Source: Campylobacterales bacterium (lineage in GTDB: Bacteria; Campylobacterota; Campylobacteria; Campylobacterales; QNZT01). Taken from it: DNA of 52,964 nt. Positions 29,901 to 39,157 of this stretch are shown here, piece by piece; the first letter of the stretch is position 1; every line of letters starts with the position of its first letter. The position numbers and the translations under genes are program-made. The stretch lies in the NCBI GenBank assembly GCA_016744895.1, contig JADGDK010000005.1, positions 1 through 52,964 of the forward strand. The letters are read 5' to 3'. The notes under the pieces are model-generated. The model saw only the letters and a list, made by a program, of their open reading frames with translations. It did not search any database and was not told where the DNA came from.

Positions 29901-30416
29901 GTAGATCCAGATACTTATGAAGAGTTACCTGTTGGAGAAGCAGGAATGATCATCGTTGGTGGTACACAGGTTATGAAAGGGTATTTAAATGATCCTGAAA
30001 AAACTAAAGAGGTGATTATTGAAAAAGATGGAATTTTGTGGTATGTTACAGGAGATAAAGGTGTACTTGATAAAGATGGCTTTTTAACAATTGTTGATAG
30101 ATACTCACGCTTTGCAAAAATTGCAGGTGAAATGATCTCATTAGGAGCCGTTGAAGAAGCTATACGCGCTATCATTCCCGAAGAGGTAGATATCGTGGCT
30201 GCTAATGCTCCTGATACAAAAAAAGGTGAAAAAATTGTACTTCTTTATAATGGTGAGATCGAAGAAAATGAACTAAAAGCAATGATTAAAAAATCTTCAC
30301 TCAATCCATTAATGCAACCTTCAAAATACTATTTTCTTGAAGACATGCCAAAGCTTGGAAGTGGAAAAACAGATCTTAAAATGGCTAAAAAGATTGCAAC
30401 GGAACTAAGTAGTTGA
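26967..30416 (+). CDS. Fusion of MFS transporter, PlsC-like acyltransferase and AMP-dependent acyl ligase (Aas-like)
   Basis: MFS helices; GNHVSWIDWMV and FPEGTITR; AMP-binding motif ILFSSGSEGLPKGIELTHKN, YGATEATPG, GDKGVLDKDGFLTIVDR. Confidence 0.92.
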   Translation: MMKELLKIRGFLPYVSVIFLNAIVDLGDKILLQNAIFKIYDGSTQIILTALVNALVLLPFVMFFTPAGYLSDRYRKNWILQQSSKLALGIVVAIMFSYYFGLFNIALFLTFLLAFQSALFSPAKYGLIKELFGKDRLTEGNGIVQAVTIIAILLSSLLFSFAFEGFIDGKEITTSDILEHIWPITLVLVALATLQVYLTHKIPSSVEGDQSLSLEKEKYFKFGYLKENIKLTTSNRVIWESIAGLSIFYAVSQVLLAIFGVHLKEVAQINNTVIAQGIMALAGVGIAVGSLLSIKLSKNYIETGLLPIGTIGVGLMIALISKSTSLYILGLEFFIFGVFGGFLIVVLNALIQYRAREHELGRIMAASNFSQTFLMLLFLLITMVTALYEVSVGSIFTFLLVVLIVSALYTFVTLPQFLLRLVFKVIANFRYTLRTHGIKHFPKDGAALLLGNHVSWIDWMVLSIAAPRRVSFVIERSIYEKWYLKPIFKFFGLIPISSRASKEAFKGIRTKLNEGKIVALFPEGTITRTGHLGVFARGYEQAIKDLDIPIIPFYIRGLWGSRFSYAQKKQKDNVMKRDRDVGVSFGAPLPSSTTADELKKVMFELQIESWNKYIDTLKPLPNAWLKMAKKNGGKLAVADSTGTELGAQKFAAVVKTFSQEIDKRSHDEQNIGIVMPSSAGGSIINMATLMLGKTIVNINYTANADSIKHAIKMANIKTIYTSEQFLIKLKAKGIDIQETLQVANIVYVEDIKKDIKKIDVLKNWAVIKLLPVFLTQKLWIKKINIDTTAAILFSSGSEGLPKGIELTHKNFMGNIKQFGNMLNFKEYDVMMATLPTFHVFGLTVTMLAPLIEGVPFIAQPDPTDAEGVGKLAAKYRATMLFGTSTFFRIYAKNKKLIPLMFENIRFVAGGAEKVSEDVRFSFKQKFGLDIHEAYGATEATPGISANIPDMLNTKYWNVQVGHKKGTVGMPLPGSACKIVDPDTYEELPVGEAGMIIVGGTQVMKGYLNDPEKTKEVIIEKDGILWYVTGDKGVLDKDGFLTIVDRYSRFAKIAGEMISLGAVEEAIRAIIPEEVDIVAANAPDTKKGEKIVLLYNGEIEENELKAMIKKSSLNPLMQPSKYYFLEDMPKLGSGKTDLKMAKKIATELSS

Positions 30417-30494
30417 TATTTGTAATGATTGTATTTACTAATTGTAAAAATTATTAGATACAATTTAGTAAATTAATTATAAAAGGATGAAAAC

Positions 30495-31112
30495 ATGAGC
30501 ATGTTAGGAATGTTAGGAAAAGTTGCAATGGGTATTATGGTGGCTAAAACTGTTGGAAATGCACTTGGTGGTTCTGGTGGAGTTAGTGATATGATTGGAA
30601 ATATGCTCGGTGGAGGAAAAGATACCCAATCAAATACTACAGCACAAGGAAACAAACTACCTGATTTGATGGGTAAATTAGGTGATAAAAATAGTGGTGG
30701 ATTAGGTGATCTTTTGAGTTCGGCATTAGCTGGAAATAGTGTAGAGCCAACACTTGATCAAGAAAAACAAGCTGAAGTGATTTTAAAAGCGATGATTAAT
30801 GCAGCTAAAGCTGATGGAAATATAGACGCTGATGAACAAAAGAAAATTACTGAACATATTGGTGATGTGACACCTGAAGAAATAGAGTTTGTACGAAATG
30901 AGATGTCAGCACCATTAGATGTACAAGCCGTGATTAATAGTGTACCAAGAGGTATGGAGCAACAAGTTTATCTAGTTTCACTTATGACGATTAATCTTGA
31001 TCATAAAAATGAAGCACTTTATTTAGATCAATTAGCAAAGGGATTAAATATTCAACAGCAAGCAGTCAATGCAATCCACGAACAAGTGGGAGCACCATTA
31101 CTTTATAGTTAG
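30495..31112 (+). CDS. TerB-like / DUF533-family protein
   Basis: Gly/Met-rich N-terminus, ILKAMINAAKADGNIDADEQKKITEHIG acidic motif. Confidence 0.75.
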   Translation: MSMLGMLGKVAMGIMVAKTVGNALGGSGGVSDMIGNMLGGGKDTQSNTTAQGNKLPDLMGKLGDKNSGGLGDLLSSALAGNSVEPTLDQEKQAEVILKAMINAAKADGNIDADEQKKITEHIGDVTPEEIEFVRNEMSAPLDVQAVINSVPRGMEQQVYLVSLMTINLDHKNEALYLDQLAKGLNIQQQAVNAIHEQVGAPLLYS

Positions 31113-31130
31113 ATGCCTTAGGCATCTAAC
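31108..31130. terminator. Shared hairpin between convergent genes
   Basis: GTTAGATGCC-TTA-GGCATCTAAC, 10-bp perfect stem containing the + gene stop and the - gene stop codon. Confidence 0.65.
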
Positions 31131-31588
31131 CCACGCTCACAAATCTCCAGTCCCTCTAAAAATAGTTGCAAAATTGAATCAGGGCAAGTACGGTAGTTTT
31201 TATGCCCCTCTTTTCTAAATAGCGAACTTAACTCCCCTTTAGTGATATCAATATCTACAGCGTCAAAAATAGCATAGAGATCAACTTCTTTAAGTTCGTA
31301 AGCAATACGGAGTTTTTTTAAGATGAGATTATTATTGAGCCGTATAGCTTCATCAGAAGTACTTTTGTTATCACTTGGACCTCGTTTATAGATAATTAAA
31401 CCATCTAAAAAACTACCAAGCGCTTCATATCCACAATCTAAAAAGGCTTTGTCATCTTTTGGTTTAAGGTATCCACTAAGTGTATTTGGATTGACATCAA
31501 AAGATCCCAGTTTAAAAATATCAACCATGGTCTCTTCAGAGACATTTAATGTTCTATAACAGATTTGTAAAATATCATTTGTATTCAT
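31118..31588 (-). CDS. DUF1456 (YehS-like) family protein
   Basis: Duplicated pattern NDILQICYRTLNVSEETMVDIF...NNLILKKLRIAYELKEVDLYAIF. Confidence 0.85.
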   Translation of the reverse strand: MNTNDILQICYRTLNVSEETMVDIFKLGSFDVNPNTLSGYLKPKDDKAFLDCGYEALGSFLDGLIIYKRGPSDNKSTSDEAIRLNNNLILKKLRIAYELKEVDLYAIFDAVDIDITKGELSSLFRKEGHKNYRTCPDSILQLFLEGLEICERGLDA

Positions 31589-31590
31589 AA

Positions 31591-32298
31591 TTACTCGATA
31601 TTTGTGTAAACAGCTAACACATCCTCATCATCTTCAATTTTATCAATCAATCTATCAACAGCAACCATTTGTGATTCTGTTAATTCAATTGAGCTGTTAG
31701 GAATTCTTTTAAGAGATGATTTTGAAATTTCAAGCTCCATATCATGCAGTGCAGAACTCAGTGTACCAAAACTTGTATAATCTGCATAAAGTGTAATATT
31801 TTCTCCATTTTCTTCCATCTCTTCAAGCCCAGCATCAATAAGTTCCAATTCTAACTCTTCAAGATCCATCTCTTCAGTTTTCACAAATTCAAAAACTGCT
31901 TTTCTTGAGAACATAAATTCTAATGAGCCATTGTCAAGAGGTTGACCATCATTTTTATTAAAATAGTTTCGAATGTTTGCTACAGTTCTCGTATTATTAT
32001 CTGTTGCCGTTTCTACAAATATTAAAGAGCCATGTGGACCTTTGCCTTCATAACTTATCTCTTGTATATCTGCACTATCTTTTCCAGCCGCTCTTTTGAT
32101 TGCAGAGTCGATATTATCTTTTGGCATATTTTCAGATTTTGCATTTTGAATGGCAGCTCTTAGTTTTGGGTTCATATCTGGATCCGTACCATCTTTTGCA
32201 GCTACTGTGATAGCTTTTGAGAGACGGGGGAATACTTTGGACATTTTATCCCAACGTTTTTCTTTTGCAGCTTTTCGGTATTCGAAGGCTCTTCCCAT
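31591..32298 (-). CDS. yebC: YebC/PmpR-family protein
   Basis: [60 protein letters not shown]. Confidence 0.95.
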   Translation of the reverse strand: MGRAFEYRKAAKEKRWDKMSKVFPRLSKAITVAAKDGTDPDMNPKLRAAIQNAKSENMPKDNIDSAIKRAAGKDSADIQEISYEGKGPHGSLIFVETATDNNTRTVANIRNYFNKNDGQPLDNGSLEFMFSRKAVFEFVKTEEMDLEELELELIDAGLEEMEENGENITLYADYTSFGTLSSALHDMELEISKSSLKRIPNSSIELTESQMVAVDRLIDKIEDDEDVLAVYTNIE

Positions 32299-32368
32299 GA
32301 TTATTCCTATGTATAAAATTTAATTTTGATTATAACCAAATGGTAGTTAAGAGTAGAGTTTAGAAGTT

Positions 32369-32395
32369 ATGACCCCGCTAAAATAGCTGGGTCAT
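32369..32395. terminator. Hairpin between 32408(-) and yebC
   Basis: ATGACCC-C-GCTA-AAA-TAGC-T-GGGTCAT. Confidence 0.5.
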
Positions 32396-32407
32396 TTTAA
32401 TAGATAA

Positions 32408-32674
32408 TTATTTGCCGCAATTTTTAAGTGTTGCGGGCGCTAGTTTCTCATTTCCAATTGGAAGCAGTTTAGCCTCTTTAAATGTACTGTAATCACAAGT
32501 TTCACATACTTCAGGTGCTTTTACTTTTTTTACAACTCTTTTCACAACTTTCTTAGGACAACACGAATCTAATTTTGCAGTAGATCCATCACTGTTTACA
32601 ACAACCCAAGATGCACTTGCACTTGTAGCTAAAAAAACTCCTGTCAATAAAACAGATAATAATTTAATTTTCAT
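32408..32674 (-). CDS. Small exported Cys-rich protein
   Basis: Signal peptide MKIKLLSVLLTGVFLATSASA; CC and CETC motifs; KKVVKRVVKKVK linker; ribosome-binding site upstream. Confidence 0.65.
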   Translation of the reverse strand: MKIKLLSVLLTGVFLATSASASWVVVNSDGSTAKLDSCCPKKVVKRVVKKVKAPEVCETCDYSTFKEAKLLPIGNEKLAPATLKNCGK

Positions 32675-32765
32675 TCTTTCTCCTTAATATTTTTAACTCA
32701 ACGTAAAATCGTCAATAGTTAAGATTAGTTTAGCAGAAAATTCAAAATATTTATTTAAATAAGGA

Positions 32766-33125
32766 TTATAATGTGTAGATTAAAATAAATAACCAGCATA
32801 AGATATGGAGTATTACAGAAAACAAAACTGCAGTAGCACCCATGTCTTTTGCTGTTTTTGCAAGTGGATGGATCTCTTGTGTAACAAGATCAACTGCATT
32901 CTCAATAGCAGAATTTAAAAGTTCTACGATACAAATTAAAAAAAATGTTATTAATAAAATCAATTTATAATGCAGTTCAAAAGGAAAATAGTAGACTCCA
33001 ATTAAGATAAAAAAGCCGAAAAATAGTTCAAGTTTGAACGAAGTTTCTGTTTTAATTGCGTGTACAAATCCGTCTATAGCGTACATGCTATTTTTGAAAA
33101 TTGAATATTTTGGTTTGTTGTTCAT
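32766..33125 (-). CDS. dgkA: Diacylglycerol kinase
   Basis: EIELLNSAIE-type motif (VELLNSAIENAVDLV), multiple TM helices, 119 aa. Confidence 0.92.
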   Translation of the reverse strand: MNNKPKYSIFKNSMYAIDGFVHAIKTETSFKLELFFGFFILIGVYYFPFELHYKLILLITFFLICIVELLNSAIENAVDLVTQEIHPLAKTAKDMGATAVLFSVILHILCWLFILIYTL

Positions 33126-33274
33126 AAGTATTAAGTATCCTTTATAATATAAGTTAGTATAATTATATCGAAATTTATGACTATAAGAAAAAATAATCTT
33201 TTTCGATTAAGACAAATTTTATCTTGTTTGGCTATACTTTCACCGTTAATCAAAAATTAAAAAGGAAAACAACA

Positions 33275-33790
33275 ATGGCAACAGTAACATTTAAGAACGA
33301 TATCGTATGTAATTTAGCAGGAACAGAAATTAATGTAGGTGATACAGCACCAGTAGTAACAGTAGTAAATTGTGATCCAATGCTTCAAAATGAGCAAATA
33401 GGTGGAGAAGGAAAAGTACAACTAGTTGTAGCAGTACCATCACTAGACACAGGTGTATGTGACGCTGAGACTAGAAGATTTAATACAGAAGCTGCATCTT
33501 TAGAGGGTGTAGAGGTTATTACAGTATCTATGGATCTTCCATTTGCAGCAGCAAGATGGTGTGGAGCAGCTGGAATCGAAAATTTAAAAGTTTGTTCAGA
33601 TTTTAGAAACAAAGACTTTGCTAACGCTTATGGTGTTCTTTTAGCAGATGGTCCTTTAGCAGGAATTACAGCAAGAGTTATCTTTGTTGTAGGAAAAGAT
33701 GGAAAAGTAACTTATAAGCAAACTGTTCCAGAGATCACAACAGAGCCAAATTATGAAGAAGCACTTGCAGCAGCAAAAGCAGCACTATAA
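33275..33790 (+). CDS. tpx: Thiol peroxidase (start trimmed from the ORF-track start 33224)
   Basis: MATVTFKNDIVCNLAGTEINVGDTAP; VPSLDTGVCDAETRRFN; AGGAA ribosome-binding site before ATG 33275. Confidence 0.95.
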   Translation: MATVTFKNDIVCNLAGTEINVGDTAPVVTVVNCDPMLQNEQIGGEGKVQLVVAVPSLDTGVCDAETRRFNTEAASLEGVEVITVSMDLPFAAARWCGAAGIENLKVCSDFRNKDFANAYGVLLADGPLAGITARVIFVVGKDGKVTYKQTVPEITTEPNYEEALAAAKAAL

Positions 33791-33803
33791 TTTTAAACTT
33801 TGT

Positions 33804-33826
33804 CAAAAGGGAGTAAATCCCTTTTG
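33804..33826. terminator. tpx terminator hairpin
   Basis: CAAAAGGGA-GTAAA-TCCCTTTTG. Confidence 0.75.
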
Positions 33827-34022
33827 CTATCACTCCTACTTACCTCTTCTTTTTTACCTTTTGTCATCAGAATAATAAAATACTCGTTCTTGTCGAGTCT
33901 AAGTTCGATATCAAGATAGGACGAAGAACTATCACTAAGTATCGCATGACGCTTAACCTCTCAAGTTCAAGTGACAGGAAGAAGATTTATACCTTAGCGG
34001 TGTAAATATTTAGAAATTTAAT

Positions 34023-34049
34023 TACACTTTTTACTTATATTGCCGATAT
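34023..34049 (+). promoter_or_regulatory. sigma28 (FliA)-like promoter upstream of the large surface protein
   Basis: TACACTTT-N11-GCCGATAT against TAAAGTTT-N11-GCCGATAA (6/8 and 7/8). Confidence 0.45.
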
Positions 34050-34087
34050 TACTCCTAATAATAACTGAGTATTAGGTAGGTCGTTTT

Positions 34088-37000
34088 ATGAAAAATGTTT
34101 TTTAAGAGTGATAGCATTAGTCTTTTTTGTAGCACACAGCTCTCTTTTTGCGGTGAATGCAACTCCATTACCAATAACAGAAGTAGTGTTAAATGCCAAT
34201 GGAACAACCGTGACACAAACCGCGTCAGGAGAAGGTGGGGCGTATAGTGATGACAGCAATGTACCTGTTTACATCGAGCGTGTTACCATCAATGATGGTG
34301 GCTCAATCGTGGTACTTGATAATTTTGCAACAACGAGTTTAACAATCGCCAATGTACAACAGATAGTTTATGATAAACACGACGTCATGTCAGCACGAAA
34401 TAATGGTATAGTGACAGCTAGTAATAACGCAAATTTTTTATCTGAAGTAACAACCGTTATGGATACTACGGATATCAGAGACTATATGTCTAATGATGAT
34501 AACTCTCAAATCAATCAGATGATGGACATAGTGTATAATGATTATACGATTGATTCAGATGATTATATACTTTATCAAGAAAGATGGGGTAATAGTTCTT
34601 TTAGTGTTCAGGCTTTGGATGCTAGTGGGAATCTTATCGGTCAAAAAGTTGACTTTACGAGTGCCTCTTATACTTGGGACTCAGGATATGATAGCGCGGC
34701 TGCTCCTTCTCCTAGTCATGAACAACATCAAAAATTTGGTATCATCAAGGTAGCGCAATTTGGCGTAGGTGCAACGAAAATACATGGACTTAGGTACTGG
34801 TCTCTGGATGCAGATATGAAGTTCTATGTTTTAGGTGTAGATAGTTTTGAACCACTTCTAAAAGGTCATATCTATGAAGATATCAATGCTGATGGTAGCT
34901 TAGAAGATAAAAGAGCTTTAAGAAATGTTGAAGTGTTGCTGTATGAAGGTACTACACAACGCGCAACAACCACAACCGATGCCAGTGGACTTTATAGTTT
35001 TGATATTCCCAATGGAGATTATATTATCGTGGTTAATTCTCAAACGATTGGTGCTGCCAATGTCTGGGCTGAACAGACTTATGCCCCAAAGGGTGGTATC
35101 TGTTCAGGTAATCCTTTAGCAGTAGCAGGGGCTTGTTTTGGTGGTAAAGAGGGAAGTCGTAATGATGATAGTAGCACCTTAAATCGTGCAGAACATAGAG
35201 TAGATGTTACTGTGACGAATACTGGTGTTAGTGATGTTGACTTTGGGTTTTCGTTTAATGGCGTGACAAATATCGAAGATGCTGGACAAGGTTCTTTAAG
35301 ACAGTTTATCATCAATGCCAATGAACTTGCTGGTGCTAATGTGATGAGATTTTCACCAGCAGTGCCTCAAAATGAGGCAAGTTGGTGGAAAATAACTTTA
35401 GAGAGTCCGCTTCCTATGTTGACTGATCCTGGTACCGTGATCGATGGATCAACAATAGATGATGAAAACAGCGGTAGCGTTGCCCATGCGCATGATGGGG
35501 AAGAAGTAGGAACAGATAAGATAGCACTGCCTAGTTTTAATAAGCCTGAATTAGAGATAAATGCAAATAATCAGGCTGTTAATAATTTCAGTGTTTTATG
35601 GCTAAGTACTAATACGACTATTAAACATATAGCTATATACAATGCAGATTATGCTGGTATACTTGCCTCTAGTGGTGAAAATATTGTTATTTCAGAAAAT
35701 TTCATAGGTTCTCGTGCTGATGGAAGTGAGCCAGAAGAGAGTCAAAGGTTGGAACACGGAATCTACCATTCTTTTGCAGAAAGAGTAAAAATAACGAATA
35801 ACTTTATAGCATATATAAATTCTACAGGTATTTGGGCACGAAATAATGCTACTATCACAAATAATAGTTTATATAAAGCATCAAAACAGCCTACTCAAGA
35901 TGCAATTACAACAGAGTATAGTGAGTCAGGAAGCATCACCATAGAAAATAATAGAATAGAAGGCTCTTCTGCGTATGGTATAGAGAGTTGGAACTCTTTA
36001 AGTGTTATGACTATCAGAAACAATACTCTGATTGCCAATGGACAAGATACCTCTGCTGGCAATGAAAGTGAATATGGTGGGATTCGTGTTTTTGGAGCAA
36101 ATAATATCATTGAAAAAAATGTTATAAGAAATCACAAGGGTGCAGGTGTTGTTATTGTAGGCGGGGAAAAAGGCAATACAATTTCCCAAAACTCTATCTA
36201 TGATAATGATGTTTTGGGTATAGATATAGATTTAAGAACAGCAGGCACAGCGACAGACAATAGAAACGGTGATGGTGTCAATGTAAACAATGGTACACTA
36301 GATGCAACTATGGCAAATAACGAGATGGATTCTCCCGTGTTGACCGTTGCCACGATATCTGGAAATATACTACATGTTAAAGGGTATATAGGTACAGAAG
36401 CAGACTTGGCAATTTTTAAGAACTCAAAAGTGGAGGTATTTATTTCAGATAGTACAGGTTCGGGTAAGTCTTACCTAGGTCAATGTCCTACGAGTGGCGA
36501 TGGCAATTTTGAATGTGATATTACTGTCTTGGGTGAATTAACTGTGAACAATGCCACCATACTAGTAGCAACAGCCACAGGTACAGATAATAGTACTTCA
36601 GAGTTTGGGGAAAATATGATAGTGAGTGCTGGAGATAGCCCTTTTACTTGTGATGATACGATGTACTTTTCAAATGCTTCACCAATAGGTGAATATCAAG
36701 AAGGTATGTTAGAGAACAATATGTATCTGCATGCTATCAACAGAGAACAATCTCCATTCACATTTAAACCAATTGGTGAAGCTTTTCCTAAAACAGACAA
36801 TGCTCTTTATAATGCATTGGGATATAACCCCCAAGATAACTTACTCTATGCTACTTTGAAAAATGAGTTACTTAAGATAGATGGCAATGGTGATGTAAGC
36901 AATCTTGGTGTGATTGTAGGTTTAGCAGAGGAGAAGCAGAACTATGCTGGTACATTTGGACATGTTGAGAGTGATAGTAAAGCATATTATTATCTTTCAG

Positions 37001-39129
37001 ATTATGCAAGTCCTAAAAACCTTTATAAAATAGATGTAGCGACAAAAACCATTGTTTCCACCATCAAAGTGAAATTAAATGGAGTAGAAGAAGCTTTTCG
37101 TTTTGTAGATATGACGGTAGATGAGAGTGGGGATTATCTCTATTTTATCAGTCGAGGTTGGTTATACCATGGTACAGAAGATTATAATCAACTGATGAAA
37201 CTAGAGCTTGCCACAGGTAATGTTACTGCAATAGGTAAAGAAGTGGCTGATGAGAGTGAAGCAGACTCTATTTATTGTGATGTGACAGGGCGTGTTTTTG
37301 TCCTTTTTAATGAGGGTGGTTTTTATGAATTAAACCCTAGTACAGGAATGAGAACACCAATCTCATCAGCACCTAAAATGGCTGGTTTAAATGATGGTGC
37401 GATGTGCCCAAATGCAACGGTGCAGTTACAACCAACGATAAGACTTTTTGATGCAGAAGTGATCGAAAGTAATTTAGGAGAGACGGCACTTGAGTTTGCT
37501 TACACATTAAGTAGTGAAGGAAACTTTACGGTTACAGTAGATGCCTTGGATGGCACTGATACTGATGATAGTATAAATGCTAAAATTACAGAAGATTTCT
37601 CTCAAACGGTCACAATTATGAAAAATTCCTTAAATGGTATTATTTCTGTACCAGTCTATGGTGATACTATAGTGGAAGCTGATGAAAAAATGATTTTAAA
37701 GCTCTCCAACTTGACAGGTGCTTTGTATCATGACAGCGTAAATTATGCCATAGGAACCATTCTCAACGATGATTTTGATATCAAGCTTAATGCTATGACT
37801 ACAATATCAGGTTTTGAGGGAAATATAACAACACAGATTGTAAACCAAAACTTTGAGTTTACTGTAAAAGCCTATGATTTTACACGAAACCGATATGTTG
37901 AAGATATGAATATCACTAAAGTAGAAATTACAGATGCGACTGGAGTAGTCTCTACATGGAGTGGAGCAGTACAAACTGATCTAACAGGATCAGCAACTCT
38001 CTCAGTCAGTGTAGATAGAGCTGTTAAGGTTGCAGGTGTAACACTCTATGGTGATTATAATGGTACAACTTATGACAATGAGGCAACAGATAACTTTGCA
38101 GTACGACCAGATAAGTTTACATTCACACTTCCAGCAAAAGTTAAAGCAGGAGAAAGCTTTGTGCCAAGTCTAAAAGCTGTTGATGTGGCTGGTGTTTCAG
38201 TAGAAGCATACAACGAAGCGATTACTACCTCATTTGACATAAACTACAGTGAAAAATTACCACAATGTGAGAATAACATGGGCTCTATAGATCTCTCAAC
38301 GCTCCAGTTTACAGATGGTGTGATACCTCAAGATATCAACTACCCTGAAGTAGGAGAACTAGACTTTAATATCTCTGAAATTGCCGGTAGTGAATTTGCA
38401 CTAGTAGATGAAAATGATACCGTAGATACAGATCGTTTTATCACAGCAGCAAATGCATCAACGGTTCAATTTATCGCAGGGTATTTTGATATAGAAAGCT
38501 GGTCACTTACAAACGGTGCACCAGATTTTACCTATTATGCAAACAGTACAGATATAGCAGAGATGAGTGCAGAGTTAAATGCAACTATAAAAGCCTATAA
38601 TCTCTCAGGAGATTTGTTGAAAAACTATGATGAACTCTGTTATGCAAAAACTACCAATTTAAAAATCAGCTATAACAGACAAGGAGAGACAACAGGCAGA
38701 CTCAGCTGGGAAGACATGATTGAAGGTACCGTGCATAATGGTATAGGTAACGGCAGCCACTTTATATTTGATATAAATTCATCACAATATAGTAATGGTG
38801 GAAAATTTATAAACTTTGATAATCATGCAAATAACGATTTTGAAAATATAACAGAAAATCCAGGTGCTATCATAAGCACTAATTCCAATGTCGTAGAGCC
38901 AAATAATGTAGACTCTATGAAGTTTACAATACCAAAGGCACCATTTAGAGATAGGATTACCTATGAACCTGATGCATGGCTTCTTTTCAATAGGTTTAAT
39001 GAAACAGCAACTAAGAACTCTTTTCATATAAATATAACATCTGAATCAGGATGGTCAGGAAAAGGCAATGAAGGGTTGACAATAAAAGGTAAACCTTCAA
39101 GTAGAAGCTATAAAAAAATGGATTGGTAA
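34088..39129 (+). CDS. Large exported surface protein (SdrD-B-like, parallel beta-helix, Calx-beta-like, MshQ/DUF6701-like C-terminal region); 5' end out of frame by 1 nt
   Basis: Uninterrupted ORF 34108-39129; adding one T to T6 (34098-34103) would give MKNVFLRVIALVFFVAHSSLFAVNA from ATG 34088 behind AGGTAGG. Domain cues: LKGHIYEDINADGSLEDKRALRNVEVLLYEG; NNxI beta-helix region; Calx-beta-like GETALEFAYTLSSEGNFTVTVDALDGTDTDDS. Confidence 0.75.
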
Positions 39130-39132
39130 ACA

Positions 39133-39157
39133 AAAAGGGTATTATTTATACCCTTTT
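39133..39157. terminator. Bidirectional terminator hairpin overlapping the tamB 3' end
   Basis: AAAAGGGTAT-TATTT-ATACCCTTTT. Confidence 0.7.

Noticed and set aside
33946-34005. 19-aa plus-strand leader [22 protein letters not shown]
   Set aside because: No ribosome-binding site, and it lies upstream of the predicted TSS of the surface gene.
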